From JAVKBW01 sp964352715 (GTDB lineage: Bacteria > Pseudomonadota > Alphaproteobacteria > UBA8366 > Aestuariispiraceae): a stretch of DNA of 64,000 nucleotides. Shown here one piece after another: positions 33,797 through 43,305 of the stretch (positions are counted from its first letter, which is position 1; each line of letters starts with the position of its first letter). The notes under the pieces are model-generated. The model did no database searches. It worked only from the letters and a program-made list of their open reading frames with translations, and had not been told where the DNA came from. The position numbers were made by a program, and so were the translations under genes. The DNA lies in assembly GCA_964352715.1 (NCBI GenBank), contig CAYGSU010000011.1, positions 1 through 64,000 on the forward strand. The letters run 5' to 3'.

Positions 33797-34684
33797 ATGG
33801 TTGATCTTGCTGCCGCGCTGAAAGCCTGTACCGAGACTGTTGACAGCAAACTTGCCGCGATCCTGTCATCGGATGACGCGCCCGAACGCCGCCTGATCGA
33901 GGCGATGCGACACGCCGTGCTTGGCGGCGGCAAACGGCTGCGGCCTTTCCTGACAATGCAGACCGCCGGCCTGTTCGGTGTCGATGAACAGTCTGCCCTG
34001 CGTGCGGCCTGCGCCATCGAACTGGTGCATTGCTATTCGCTGGTTCACGACGATCTGCCGGCAATGGACGATGATGATCTTCGGCGTGGCCAGCCGACGG
34101 TTCACAAGGCGTTCGACGAAGCGACCGCGATCCTTGCCGGCGACGCCTTGCTGACTCTGGCTTTCGGCGTGCTGGCGAACCCGTCGACCCATACCAGTCC
34201 GGCCATCCGGTCCGACCTTGTCCTGCATCTTTCAAAGGCCGCCGGCGGTCACGGCATGGTCGGTGGCCAGATGATCGACCTGCAGGCGAGCAAAGACGAT
34301 TTGACCATCGGCGCCATCACGCGGCTGCAACGGTTGAAAACCGGCGCCCTGATCGAATTTGCCTGCCTCGCCGGCGCCATACTCGGCAAGGCCCCGGATA
34401 ACGCCCGGGAAGCGCTGCGCGGCTTTGCCCATGACCTGGGCCTGGCCTTCCAGATCGCCGATGACCTGCTGGACGTGGAAGGCAGCGAAGGTGAAACCGG
34501 AAAGGCAGTTGGCAAGGACCAGTCAGCCAACAAGGCGACCTTTATCGCCATTCTCGGGCCTGAACGGGCCCGTTCGCAGGCCAATCTGCTGGCGAACCAG
34601 GCGGTGGATCACCTTGCAATGTTTGACAAAAAAGCCGACCTTTTACGGGCGGTCGCCCGATTTGTCGTCGATCGTCGCCATTGA
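33797..34684 (+). CDS. ispA: Farnesyl diphosphate synthase (short-chain polyprenyl synthase)
   Basis: A 295-residue prenyltransferase from ATG 33797. The two Asp-rich motifs are VHDDLPAMDDDDLRRGQPT (first) and FQIADDLLDVEG (second), which bind Mg and the diphosphates; GGKRLRPFL and the KTGALIEFACLAGA helix are conserved too. It joins IPP with DMAPP and geranyl diphosphate to make farnesyl diphosphate for quinones and undecaprenyl lipids. It lies 37 bases after xseB and 42 before dxs, so the genes form an operon that also makes the precursors. Confidence 0.93.
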   Translation: MVDLAAALKACTETVDSKLAAILSSDDAPERRLIEAMRHAVLGGGKRLRPFLTMQTAGLFGVDEQSALRAACAIELVHCYSLVHDDLPAMDDDDLRRGQPTVHKAFDEATAILAGDALLTLAFGVLANPSTHTSPAIRSDLVLHLSKAAGGHGMVGGQMIDLQASKDDLTIGAITRLQRLKTGALIEFACLAGAILGKAPDNAREALRGFAHDLGLAFQIADDLLDVEGSEGETGKAVGKDQSANKATFIAILGPERARSQANLLANQAVDHLAMFDKKADLLRAVARFVVDRRH

Positions 34685-34726
34685 CACGGTCTGGCAGGGC
34701 CATAGCTTTTTGTATATGTGATATCC

Positions 34727-36652
34727 ATGACCAGACCAAACACACCCTTGTTGGATAAAGTTTCTTCGCCGGCCGACCTGCGAAAACTGCCGGAGAACAA
34801 ACTCCGGCAACTGGCGGACGAGCTGCGCGAGGAGCTTGTCAGCGCCGTCAGCGTGACGGGCGGCCATCTCGGCGCCGGTCTGGGCGTTGTAGAGCTGACA
34901 GTCGCTCTGCACTATATCTACAACACGCCTGATGACCGGCTGATCTGGGATGTCGGACACCAGTGCTATCCGCACAAGATTTTGACCGAACGCCGAGACC
35001 GTATTCGCACCCTGCGTCAGCCGGGTGGCCTGTCCGGGTTCACCAAACGATCTGAAAGCGAATACGACCCGTTCGGCGCAGCGCATTCATCAACGTCGAT
35101 TTCCGCCGGCCTCGGCATGGCGGTGGCGCGCGATTTCGCCGACAAGGATAATCATGTTGTCTGCGTTATCGGCGACGGTGCCATGAGCGCCGGCATGGCC
35201 TATGAAGCGCTGAACAATGCCGGGTCGATGCATTCACGCCTCGTGGTCATTCTCAACGACAATGACATGTCTATCGCACCGCCAGTGGGCGCAATGAGCG
35301 CTTACCTGTCGCGCCTGTTGTCGTCCAAGTCCTATATGTCGCTGCGTCACCTCGGTAAACAGATCGCAGAAAAATTCCCGCGCCAGTTTGAACGCGCTGC
35401 CGGCCGCGCAGAGGAATTCGCGCGCGGTTTTGTCACCGGCGGCACCCTGTTCGAGGAAATGGGCTTCTACTATGTCGGTCCGATCGACGGCCATAATCTG
35501 GATCACCTTCTGCCGGTGCTGAAGAACGTACGCCGGGCTGAAGAATCCGGCCCTGTTCTGATCCATGTCGTCACACAGAAGGGCAAGGGGTATGACCCGG
35601 CCGAGAAATCCGCCGACAAGTATCACGGCGTTTCGAAGTTCGACATGGTTACCGGCACCCAGCACAAGGCGAAACCCAACGCCCCGGCCTATACCAAGGT
35701 TTTCGGCGAAACGCTGACGAAACTGGCTGAAGAAGATGACAAGATCGTCGCGGTGACAGCCGCCATGCCGTCCGGCACCGGGGTAAATCTGTTCGAAAAG
35801 AGGTTTCCCGATCGCACCTTCGATGTCGGCATCGCCGAACAGCATGCCGTGACGTTCTGCGCCGGGCTTGCTTCGGAAGGCTACCGGCCGTTCGCCGCCA
35901 TCTATTCGACCTTCCTGCAACGCGCCTATGACCAGGTCGTTCATGATGTCGCGATCCAGAAACTGCCGGTCCGGTTCGCCATCGATCGCGCCGGGTTTGT
36001 CGGCGCTGACGGGCAGACCCATTGCGGCGCCTTCGACCTGGCCTATCTGTGCTGTCTGCCGGACATGGTTGTCATGGCTGCCGCCGACGAAGCGGATCTG
36101 GTGCACATGACAACCACAGCTGCCGCGTATGATGAAGGACCGAGCGCTTTCCGTTATCCGCGCGGCGAAGGCATTGGCGTCGACATGCCGGAACGCGGTG
36201 AAATTCTTGAAATCGGCAAGGGCCGCATTCTGCGGGAAGGCACCACCATCGCCATTCTGTCGCTTGGGGCGCGGCTGAAGTCAGCGCTGGATGCGGCGGA
36301 CATTCTGGCAGCGCACGGGTTTTCAACCACGGTTGCCGATGCCCGTTTCGCCAAGCCGATCGATACGAAACTTGTCGAGGATCTGGCAAAGAACCACGCG
36401 GTGCTTATCACTGTGGAGGAAGGCTCCATCGGCGGCTTTTCCTCGCAAGTGCTGGACTTCATGGCAAAGCGCGATCTGATCGGAGCAACGAAGGTGCGGC
36501 CGCTGACCATGCCCGACGTATTTCTCGATCACGACAAGCCCGATACGCAATATGCTCGGGCCGGTCTCGATGCAGAAGCCATCGTCAACGCGGCGATGAA
36601 CGCGCTGGGTCACGACGAAATCGATGCTACCGGGTCGCCTGCCCGGGCCTGA
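34727..36652 (+). CDS. dxs: 1-deoxy-D-xylulose-5-phosphate synthase
   Basis: A 641-residue thiamine diphosphate enzyme, the entry step of the MEP isoprenoid pathway, condensing pyruvate and glyceraldehyde 3-phosphate. Start ATG 34727 (a GTG at 34718 is in frame). Signatures are GDGAMSAGMAYEALNNAG with the Mg/ThDP site, DVGHQCYPHKILTERRD (catalytic His) and DVGIAEQHAVTFCAGLA with the Glu for ThDP activation in the second domain. The last third (SIGGFSSQVLDFM) is the transketolase C domain. Length is normal. Confidence 0.95.
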   Translation: MTRPNTPLLDKVSSPADLRKLPENKLRQLADELREELVSAVSVTGGHLGAGLGVVELTVALHYIYNTPDDRLIWDVGHQCYPHKILTERRDRIRTLRQPGGLSGFTKRSESEYDPFGAAHSSTSISAGLGMAVARDFADKDNHVVCVIGDGAMSAGMAYEALNNAGSMHSRLVVILNDNDMSIAPPVGAMSAYLSRLLSSKSYMSLRHLGKQIAEKFPRQFERAAGRAEEFARGFVTGGTLFEEMGFYYVGPIDGHNLDHLLPVLKNVRRAEESGPVLIHVVTQKGKGYDPAEKSADKYHGVSKFDMVTGTQHKAKPNAPAYTKVFGETLTKLAEEDDKIVAVTAAMPSGTGVNLFEKRFPDRTFDVGIAEQHAVTFCAGLASEGYRPFAAIYSTFLQRAYDQVVHDVAIQKLPVRFAIDRAGFVGADGQTHCGAFDLAYLCCLPDMVVMAAADEADLVHMTTTAAAYDEGPSAFRYPRGEGIGVDMPERGEILEIGKGRILREGTTIAILSLGARLKSALDAADILAAHGFSTTVADARFAKPIDTKLVEDLAKNHAVLITVEEGSIGGFSSQVLDFMAKRDLIGATKVRPLTMPDVFLDHDKPDTQYARAGLDAEAIVNAAMNALGHDEIDATGSPARA

Positions 36653-36654
36653 CC

Positions 36655-37065
36655 GTGCCGCCGGCCAACCCTCATAGAATTGCCGCCGTACGCTGGCTGT
36701 TTGCCGGTCTCGGCATCGGGTTTGTTGCGCTGGCTTTTGTCGGTATCTTCCTGCCGGCCCTTCCAACGACACCGTTCCTGATCGTGGCAGCTTTCCTTTT
36801 CGCAAAATCTTCGCCCCGAATGCACCGCTGGCTGCACGAGCACCGGCTGTTCGGGCCGTTTCTGAATGATTGGGAAGCCTACGGCATTATCCCCATCTGG
36901 GCGAAAGTCATGGCGATCGGCTGCATGCTGGCAAGTTTGACCTATCTGGCGCTGGTTTCCGCAGCACCGCTTTGGGTCGTCGCCGCGACCGGCGTCGTGA
37001 TGATCATCGGGGCTGTCTACATCCTGACGAAGCCAAGCGCCCGTCCGCCAACCCAACCGCTCTAG
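36655..37065 (+). CDS. DUF454 (YbaN-like) inner-membrane protein
   Basis: A 136-residue membrane protein starting with GTG 36655, two bases after dxs. The DUF454 signature is FLPALPTTPFLIVAAFLFAK, with three to four hydrophobic segments (about 13-31, 39-51, 82-105, 107-122) and SPRMHRWLHEHRLFG between them. YbaN-type proteins are of unknown function. Its TAG stop shares the CTAG at 37062-37065 with the stop of the convergent cupin gene. Confidence 0.9.
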   Translation: MPPANPHRIAAVRWLFAGLGIGFVALAFVGIFLPALPTTPFLIVAAFLFAKSSPRMHRWLHEHRLFGPFLNDWEAYGIIPIWAKVMAIGCMLASLTYLALVSAAPLWVVAATGVVMIIGAVYILTKPSARPPTQPL

Positions 37066-37451
37066 AGACGCGGATCATCCTTGTCTGAATGGTCAGTCGG
37101 TAACGGCGTGGCCGTCATCAGGCTGACCCCCTTCGGCGCATGGAACCGATGCCAGCGTCCTTGGGGAACGACCGTCAGCATGCCCGCCGACATGGTCAGC
37201 ACATCCTCGCCATCGTCAGAAAGTATTGTCAGCGTCGTTTCGCCCGCCAGGACCTGAACGAGTTCATCGCCTTTCATGTGACGTTCCCAGGACGATTGCC
37301 CGTCGAAACTGCCGGCGAACATTTCCAGGTCGCCGAGTGCGCCCAGCCGAGCAAAAGCAGCGGCTTCCTCTTCCGGCGTTGTTTGCGAGTTGCGCCCCGT
37401 CAGCGGCTGCAATCTGGCTATTTCGCCAGTCACATCGATTGCCTTTACCAT
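37062..37451 (-). CDS. Cupin-domain protein
   Basis: A 129-residue single cupin from ATG 37451, preceded by GAGG. The beta-barrel motif is HMKGDELVQVLAGETTLTIL and PQGRWHRFHAP with His residues for metal binding. The predicted substrate is unknown. It sits alone on the minus strand inside the dxs-to-tlyA plus-strand block, and its stop overlaps that of the DUF454 gene. Regulation of the efflux gene at 37548 is possible but unproven. Confidence 0.82.
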   Translation of the reverse strand: MVKAIDVTGEIARLQPLTGRNSQTTPEEEAAAFARLGALGDLEMFAGSFDGQSSWERHMKGDELVQVLAGETTLTILSDDGEDVLTMSAGMLTVVPQGRWHRFHAPKGVSLMTATPLPTDHSDKDDPRL

Positions 37452-37547
37452 GCCATCCTCAATCGTTTCCTGTTTCCCATATTGTATATGTGGATAATCT
37501 GCCGTGCAGCCCCTTTTCATTTGTCGAGGCCCGATGGATAAAGGGCC

Positions 37548-38957
37548 ATGACCGTCGCAATCACCCCTCAAGGCCCGACCGGGCCGGCATCAGACTGGGC
37601 ACAGGAACGGCGCGCCACGGTTCGGCTGGCCGGGCCGATGATCCTGTCATTGCTCGGGTTTCTGGCGATGGAGATCGTCGATATCCTGATGATTGGCCGA
37701 TTGGGCGAAGACCCGCTGGCGGCGGTGTCTCTGGGTGTCGGCATCTGGTATCCGTTGTTTCTGTTCGGTATGGCCGTCGTGTCCATGGTCGCTCCGCTGG
37801 CCGCCCAGGCGATGGGTGCGCGCAATCTGCGGCAGGCGCGGCGGGTCCTCAGACAGGGACTTTGGGTTGGCCTGACAATCTCCGTGCCGATGACGGTTGC
37901 AACCCTGTTCATGGAGGAATTCCTGCTGCTGACCGGCCAGGAACCGCGTCTGGCGGCCCTGGCGCAAACCTATCTGACCCCGATGGCCTTCGTTTTCATT
38001 CCGACCGTGTGGTGGATTGCGCTGCGCTGTTTCATGGCGGCGCTGGATGTGTCGCGTCCCGCGATGTGGATCGTATTCGCGGCCGTGCCGCTGAACGCCG
38101 GCCTGAACTATCTGCTTATATACGGTAACTTCGGCTTTCCGCGCCTGGAACTGCTGGGCGCGGGATTGGCGACGCTGGGCAGTGAAATCGCAATGCTGAT
38201 CGCCGTTGTCGTTTATGTATCCACAGCCCGCAAATTCAAACGCCTGCACCTGTTCGGCAGGCTCTGGAAGACGGACTGGGCAACGTACCGTCGGATATTC
38301 CGTATCGGCCTGCCGGCGGGCGGAATAGCGGTGATGGAGGCGACCATGTTTTCAACCGTCGCCATCCTGATGGGCTGGTTCGGCGCCACAGCGCTTGCCG
38401 TGCATCTGATCGCCACGCAAATCTGTACTGCGACCTTTACCGTCCCGATGGGCCTCTCGCAGGCCGCCGCCGTTCGCATCGGCCAGGCCGCCGGCCGTGG
38501 CGATCTGGCCGGCGTTCGCCGGGCCGGGTGGACGGCCTTCGGCCTCGGCTGGTCCTTCATGGCGTGCGGGGCCCTGGTCATCTTCATCTTTGCGCAGGAC
38601 ATGATTCCGCTGTTCGTCGATGAAGAGCCGGAAAAGATGGCGGAACTGGTCGCCCTCGGCTCGGCTTTTCTGTATGTCGCGGTGATGTTCCAACTGGCCG
38701 ATGCCGGTCAGGTGATTGCCGTATCCTGTCTGCGCGGGCTGAACGATACGGTGGTTCCGATGATCATCTCTTTCATCGGCTACTGGGTCTTCGGGTTGGG
38801 CAGCGGCTGCCTTTTCGCCTTCTATTTTGATATCGGCGGTGTCGGCCTGTGGTACGGATTGCTGATCGGCCTGTCAGCGGCGACCCTGCTCGGTGTCTGG
38901 CGGTTCCATCTGCTGACCCGAACGCCGGACATCGCTTTCGCAAGAATTGAAACATGA
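37548..38957 (+). CDS. MATE-family efflux transporter (NorM-like)
   Basis: A 469-residue membrane protein with about 12 hydrophobic segments in two halves. The first half starts with VRLAGPMILSLLGFLAMEIVDILMIGRLG, which in part reads LSLLGFLAMEIVDILMIG, and the second half with the related GLPAGGIAVMEATMFST. MATE proteins expel cationic drugs or metabolites using sodium or protons. The start is ATG 37548, 96 bases from the divergent cupin gene. It overlaps the tlyA start by four bases (ATGA). Confidence 0.92.
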   Translation: MTVAITPQGPTGPASDWAQERRATVRLAGPMILSLLGFLAMEIVDILMIGRLGEDPLAAVSLGVGIWYPLFLFGMAVVSMVAPLAAQAMGARNLRQARRVLRQGLWVGLTISVPMTVATLFMEEFLLLTGQEPRLAALAQTYLTPMAFVFIPTVWWIALRCFMAALDVSRPAMWIVFAAVPLNAGLNYLLIYGNFGFPRLELLGAGLATLGSEIAMLIAVVVYVSTARKFKRLHLFGRLWKTDWATYRRIFRIGLPAGGIAVMEATMFSTVAILMGWFGATALAVHLIATQICTATFTVPMGLSQAAAVRIGQAAGRGDLAGVRRAGWTAFGLGWSFMACGALVIFIFAQDMIPLFVDEEPEKMAELVALGSAFLYVAVMFQLADAGQVIAVSCLRGLNDTVVPMIISFIGYWVFGLGSGCLFAFYFDIGGVGLWYGLLIGLSAATLLGVWRFHLLTRTPDIAFARIET

Positions 38958-39718
38958 CAGCCAAGCCGAAAAAGCAGCGCGCCGATCAGGCGCTGGTCGA
39001 CCGGGGTCTTGTCGAAACCCGAAGCAAGGCGCAGGCGCTTGTCATGGCGGGTAAGGTGTTCACCGGCGAACAACGAATCGCCAAGCCCGGCCAGCAGATA
39101 TCGGAAGATACACCGCTGGAGGTGCGCGGACAGGACCATCCCTGGGTCAGCCGGGGTGGGTTGAAACTGGAAAAGGGCCTCGACGCTTTCACAATCGACC
39201 CGACCGGCTTCACCTGTATCGATGTCGGATCATCGACCGGCGGCTTCACCGACGTGCTGTTGCAGAAAGGCGCGGTAAAAGTCTATGCCGTTGATGTAGG
39301 GCGTGGGCAGTTGCACTGGAAACTCCGCACCGATGAACGCGTGATTGTACTGGAACAGACCAATGCGCGATCCCTCTCCGCCGCTGAGATACCAGAACCC
39401 GCCGATATTGTTGTCTGCGACGCCAGTTTCATCGGGCTGGAAAAAGTTCTGCCCGCCGCGCTGGACCTGACCGCTGACACCGCGTTCCTTGTCGCACTGA
39501 TCAAGCCGCAGTTTCAGGTTGGCCGGGGCGAGGTCGGCAAAGGCGGCGTGGTGCGCGACCCCGCGCTTCATCAGAAGGTTTGCGACGATGTAAGGACCTG
39601 GGTGGAAAGCCTGCCCGGCTGGCGGGTTCTGGGCATTGCGGAAAGCCCGATTACCGGCCCGGAAGGAAACCGTGAATTTCTGATCGGTGCAGTAAAAGTT
39701 TCTAACGCGCCAGCCTGA
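38954..39718 (+). CDS. tlyA: TlyA-family rRNA 2'-O-methyltransferase
   Basis: A 254-residue protein with an N-terminal S4 RNA-binding domain (QRADQALVDRGLVETRSKAQ) and an FtsJ-like methyltransferase domain (CIDVGSSTGGFTDVLLQKGA for SAM binding, then VVCDASFIGLEKVLP). TlyA methylates the ribose of 16S and 23S rRNA; the name haemolysin in some databases is historical. It completes the ispA-dxs-tlyA neighbourhood. Its end overlaps the convergent sppA gene by 17 bases. Confidence 0.93.
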   Translation: MTAKPKKQRADQALVDRGLVETRSKAQALVMAGKVFTGEQRIAKPGQQISEDTPLEVRGQDHPWVSRGGLKLEKGLDAFTIDPTGFTCIDVGSSTGGFTDVLLQKGAVKVYAVDVGRGQLHWKLRTDERVIVLEQTNARSLSAAEIPEPADIVVCDASFIGLEKVLPAALDLTADTAFLVALIKPQFQVGRGEVGKGGVVRDPALHQKVCDDVRTWVESLPGWRVLGIAESPITGPEGNREFLIGAVKVSNAPA

Positions 39719-41486
39719 ACGGCGGCGTCTGCAACTGCCCGGCCGGCTGCAGAAGCGTCAGCCGTTCGGCCAGGCTCAATGCCTGCCGTTGATTGCCGGA
39801 CGAAAGCCAACGGTGCACGAGCCGGGTCGAAATGGCGGTGAATGGATCACCGCCCTCCATCAGCGAGACGACCTGTTCCCACGCGTCGGGCGCTTTTGGC
39901 AGGTCGATAAAGTGGACCGTTTCATCCGGCGCGATGCCGGCCAGTGTCCGCGCCTGATCGATGGCTTTCAGCCAACCGCCTTCTTCGTCGATCAATCCGA
40001 CGGCAAGAGCATCCCTGCCGGTCCAGATGCGGCCCCGTGCGACATCATCGATCTGCGCGTCGGTCATGCCGCGCGCGTTTTGTACTTTCGACGAAAAATC
40101 ATCGTAAACGAAATCCACGCCTTCCCTGAACTTTTCCCGGCCGCTCTGGGTCAATGGTTCGATTTCGCTCCACATCGCCGCATTGCGGCCAATCGAGACG
40201 CCTTCCCAGTTGACGCCAAGCCGGTTCCACAACGCCTCGGTCGCGAACTTGCCGGAATAGACACCGATTGATCCGGTAATCGCCCCGGCCGGTGCGAAGA
40301 CGCGGTTGCCGTCCATTGCAATGAAGTATCCGCCACTGGCGGCAATATCGCCCATCGACACGATGATCGGCTTGCTGGCCTGTTTCAGCATCCTGACCTG
40401 ACGCCACACCTCGTCGGACGGCGCGTAACCACCGCCCGGTGAAACCACCCGCAGCACAACCGCATCGATGCTGTCGTCTTCCCGCGCATCGGCCAGCGCT
40501 GCCGCTACCGCCGCCGGGTCAAACGCGTTGGACCCGAAGATCGACCCGTCGCCGTCATCCCACACAATCGGCCCGACACCATAGACCAGCGCGATTTTCG
40601 GCGCGGTATCCAGAATGTCATTCAGCCCTTCGGCAAGATAATCGGCCGGTTCGACCAGGTCGCCATCGACCGCAGTTTTCACCGCGACATAGGCTTTCGC
40701 CTCATCCCAGTATCCCCGTCCATCGACAAGGCCCAGCGCAACCGCGTCTTCAGCCAGATAAGGCCCATTGTTGAAGATGCGATTGATCGACCCGGGTTCA
40801 ATGCGGTCGGACGCCACCAGTTCCTCCTCGACCAGACGGGTCCACGAAGTCAGAAGCCAGGTCAGATTCTGGCGCACCGGCGGCGGCATCGATGTGCGTG
40901 TGAACGGGTCTGCACCGCCCTTGAATTCATGGCGCTGCTCGAATTCCGCAGTAACCGAAATTTCGTCGAGCGCCTCTTTTGCATACGGCAATTCCAGCGC
41001 AAGACCGGTAAGTCCAAGCCCGCCGGTTCGCTGCAGCCAGATGTTTTCAAACGCCGCCGCGGCAATGTAGTCAACCGTAGCGTTCCAGTAGGACCCCATG
41101 TCTTCTGAATGTACCAGGGTGAATTTTCCGCTGTCTCTGAACGCCCGAACCGCCGCAGCGATTTCCTGCGCCTGCCCGAAACCGAGCGGACTTGCCCCCA
41201 TCCGGGCAATGACCCCTTTGACGCGCGGATCCACCCTTGCCCGGTCAAGCGCCATCACGACATCACGGACGAGGATGCCGTCAGATTCGCCAAACAGGCT
41301 TTCATCCGGCTTTTCGAGAATCGGGCGGTTCAGATCGATCGCCAGAACGATTTCATCCGGGAGGTCGACAAATGCGGCCCTTTGCTTGAAATTAAGGGCG
41401 ACATAGCCGCCGACGATGATCGCGGCGACAACCGAAAAGCCGATCAAAGCAAACGACCAGAAGAAAAATTTTAGAATCCTGCGCAT
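39702..41486 (-). CDS. sppA: Signal peptide peptidase SppA, 67K type
   Basis: A 594-residue membrane protease with an N-terminal anchor (FFFWSFALIGFSVVAAIIVG) and two SppA domains. The catalytic Lys is Lys189 in RHEFKGGADPFTR and the Ser is Ser384 in MGDIAASGGYFIA, split over the domains as in E. coli SppA. It removes cleaved signal peptides in the membrane. The neighbour on the far side of the promoter, at 41616, is the amidoligase gene; whether they share a task is unknown. Confidence 0.93.
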   Translation of the reverse strand: MRRILKFFFWSFALIGFSVVAAIIVGGYVALNFKQRAAFVDLPDEIVLAIDLNRPILEKPDESLFGESDGILVRDVVMALDRARVDPRVKGVIARMGASPLGFGQAQEIAAAVRAFRDSGKFTLVHSEDMGSYWNATVDYIAAAAFENIWLQRTGGLGLTGLALELPYAKEALDEISVTAEFEQRHEFKGGADPFTRTSMPPPVRQNLTWLLTSWTRLVEEELVASDRIEPGSINRIFNNGPYLAEDAVALGLVDGRGYWDEAKAYVAVKTAVDGDLVEPADYLAEGLNDILDTAPKIALVYGVGPIVWDDGDGSIFGSNAFDPAAVAAALADAREDDSIDAVVLRVVSPGGGYAPSDEVWRQVRMLKQASKPIIVSMGDIAASGGYFIAMDGNRVFAPAGAITGSIGVYSGKFATEALWNRLGVNWEGVSIGRNAAMWSEIEPLTQSGREKFREGVDFVYDDFSSKVQNARGMTDAQIDDVARGRIWTGRDALAVGLIDEEGGWLKAIDQARTLAGIAPDETVHFIDLPKAPDAWEQVVSLMEGGDPFTAISTRLVHRWLSSGNQRQALSLAERLTLLQPAGQLQTPPFRLAR

Positions 41487-41615
41487 TGATCAACTATGCA
41501 TTGGCGACAGAAATAGTCCAAGCCCATTTAGACAGCATCCGGTTGTAAATACAGGGCTTTGTCCTAGATACCGTGGTAGCGTTCACACCGACAACGGAAA
41601 CAGAAAAACAAAGAT

Positions 41616-42593
41616 ATGCCGTTACTGGATCCCCCTGTCGAAAACATGCCTGATGGCCAGCGCAGGCGGGTTGGAGTCGAGCTGGAGTTTTCCAATCTTG
41701 ACTGTGAAGCCGCCAGCCAGGTTGTGGCGTCGATGTTCGGCGGCGAGGCGGAATGGAAAGACTCGCATCGCATCCAGCTTAAAAATTCCGAAATCGGAGA
41801 CTTCACGATCGAGCTGGATATGGCCATGGCCCATGCCGCCGATAAACAGAAGGAAGAGACGGATCGCATCCTGCCGGCGGATATCGATGCGGCGCTGAGC
41901 GACGCTCTCGGGTCTCTGGGCACGTTGTGGCTGCCGACTGAAGTCGTCTGCCCGCCGCTGGCCTATGATCAGCTGGAAAAGCTGGATGACCTGGTCGCCG
42001 CCTTGCGCAAAGCCGGCGCAACCGGCACCTATGCCGGATTGCTGTCTGCCTTCGGAACGCATCTGAACCCGGAAGTACCGGATGAATCGACGGACTATAT
42101 CGTCCCTGTCCTGCAGGCCTATCTCGTCCTCAGCGCCTGGCTTCGCGCCGAGATCGGGGTTGATGTCAAACGCCGGGCCACCCCTTTCATCGATCCGTTT
42201 CCGACCCGCTACGTCAGGAAGGTTCTGGCCGCATCCTATGCGCCGTCGATGTCAGAGCTTATCGACGACTTTCTGCTGGACAATCCGACACGAAGCCGCG
42301 AGCTGGACATGCTGCCGCTGTTCAAGCATCTGGACCGGGACCGGGTTGAGAGCCGGCTGCAGGATCACCGGATTAACGCGCGGCCAACCTTCCATTATCG
42401 CCTGCCCAACTGCGATCTGGATAATCCGGACTGGAGCCTGAAAAAGGAATGGAACAGATGGGTTCGGGTGGAACGGCTGGCAGCAGACCCGCAGCGCCTG
42501 GCAGAGGCAAGAGCGGCCTATCTCGACCATCTCGACAGTTTCTTCTCGGTCGATTGGGCCACAAAGGCAAAGACATGGGCCGAATTTGACTGA
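41616..42593 (+). CDS. Amidoligase family protein
   Basis: A 325-residue protein with the Amidoligase_2 pattern of the COOH-NH2 ligase (glutamate-cysteine ligase-like) fold. The metal/ATP-binding Glu residues are in RVGVELEFSNLD and DFTIELDMAMAHA, and the rest matches the family layout with an aromatic-rich substrate part (THLNPEVPDES). Such enzymes form amide bonds between carboxylates and amines and are predicted to make cell-wall, peptide or small-metabolite modifications. It overlaps the next gene, a class I amidotransferase, by eight bases, as is usual for this family, so they likely work as a ligase/hydrolase pair. Substrates are unknown. Confidence 0.87.
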   Translation: MPLLDPPVENMPDGQRRRVGVELEFSNLDCEAASQVVASMFGGEAEWKDSHRIQLKNSEIGDFTIELDMAMAHAADKQKEETDRILPADIDAALSDALGSLGTLWLPTEVVCPPLAYDQLEKLDDLVAALRKAGATGTYAGLLSAFGTHLNPEVPDESTDYIVPVLQAYLVLSAWLRAEIGVDVKRRATPFIDPFPTRYVRKVLAASYAPSMSELIDDFLLDNPTRSRELDMLPLFKHLDRDRVESRLQDHRINARPTFHYRLPNCDLDNPDWSLKKEWNRWVRVERLAADPQRLAEARAAYLDHLDSFFSVDWATKAKTWAEFD

Positions 42594-43305
42594 AACCGGC
42601 CAGCGTAAAAAAAGACCTCTTATCGGTGTCACCGCGTCACGCAAGGGCGGCCGGTTCATGTGGTGGTTCAACCGGTTTTCGGTCTGGCGAAACGGTGGCC
42701 GTGCGCTGCGCATTCTGCCTGGCGAAAACACCAGGGTCAGGGACTTCGACGGTCTTATTATCGGCGGCGGCGACGATATCGGGCCGACGCTGTACGGCGC
42801 GGAATTCGACCCCGCCGTGCGGTTCGACCCGGAACGCGATGCGCTTGAAAAGGATCTGGTGGAACGCGCGGTCAATCGCGGCATTCCGACACTGGGCATT
42901 TGCCGTGGCGCGCAGATGATCAATGTCTCATTGGGTGGCAAACTGCATAAGGATATTTACGAAATCTTCGAAAATGCCTCGCGGGTCAGAACCCCGCTGC
43001 CTGTCAAGGATATCACCATTGAGGCCGACAGCCGTCTGGCCGATATCGTCAGCACGCTGAAATGCCGGGTGAACGCCATTCACCATCAGTCGGTCTCCGA
43101 ACTCGGTCGAGGACTGGCAGCGGTCGCCCATGACAGGCAGGGCATTATCCAGGCAGTGGAGGCCGGGACCGGGCCGTTTCTGATCGGCGTGCAATGGCAT
43201 CCGGAATTTCTGATTTTCGACCGGGGTCAGCAGAATTTATATCGCGCCCTCATTGAGGCCGCACGATCGACTGACCATCAGGCCGTCGCCGCATCCAGCG
43301 CCTGA
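42586..43305 (+). CDS. Class I glutamine amidotransferase-like peptidase (C26 family)
   Basis: A 239-residue hydrolase of the gamma-glutamyl-GABA hydrolase/peptidase C26 family. The catalytic triad is Cys106 in TLGICRGAQMINV and His205/Glu207 in GVQWHPEF. GGGDDIGPTLYG, a family motif, is at about 60-71. PuuD, a close relative, hydrolyses gamma-glutamyl amides. It begins inside the amidoligase gene (eight-base overlap), so translation is coupled. It may cut the gamma-glutamyl bond made by the ligase or free ammonia for it. Its last 28 bases overlap the convergent TPR gene. Confidence 0.9.
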   Translation: MTETGQRKKRPLIGVTASRKGGRFMWWFNRFSVWRNGGRALRILPGENTRVRDFDGLIIGGGDDIGPTLYGAEFDPAVRFDPERDALEKDLVERAVNRGIPTLGICRGAQMINVSLGGKLHKDIYEIFENASRVRTPLPVKDITIEADSRLADIVSTLKCRVNAIHHQSVSELGRGLAAVAHDRQGIIQAVEAGTGPFLIGVQWHPEFLIFDRGQQNLYRALIEAARSTDHQAVAASSA

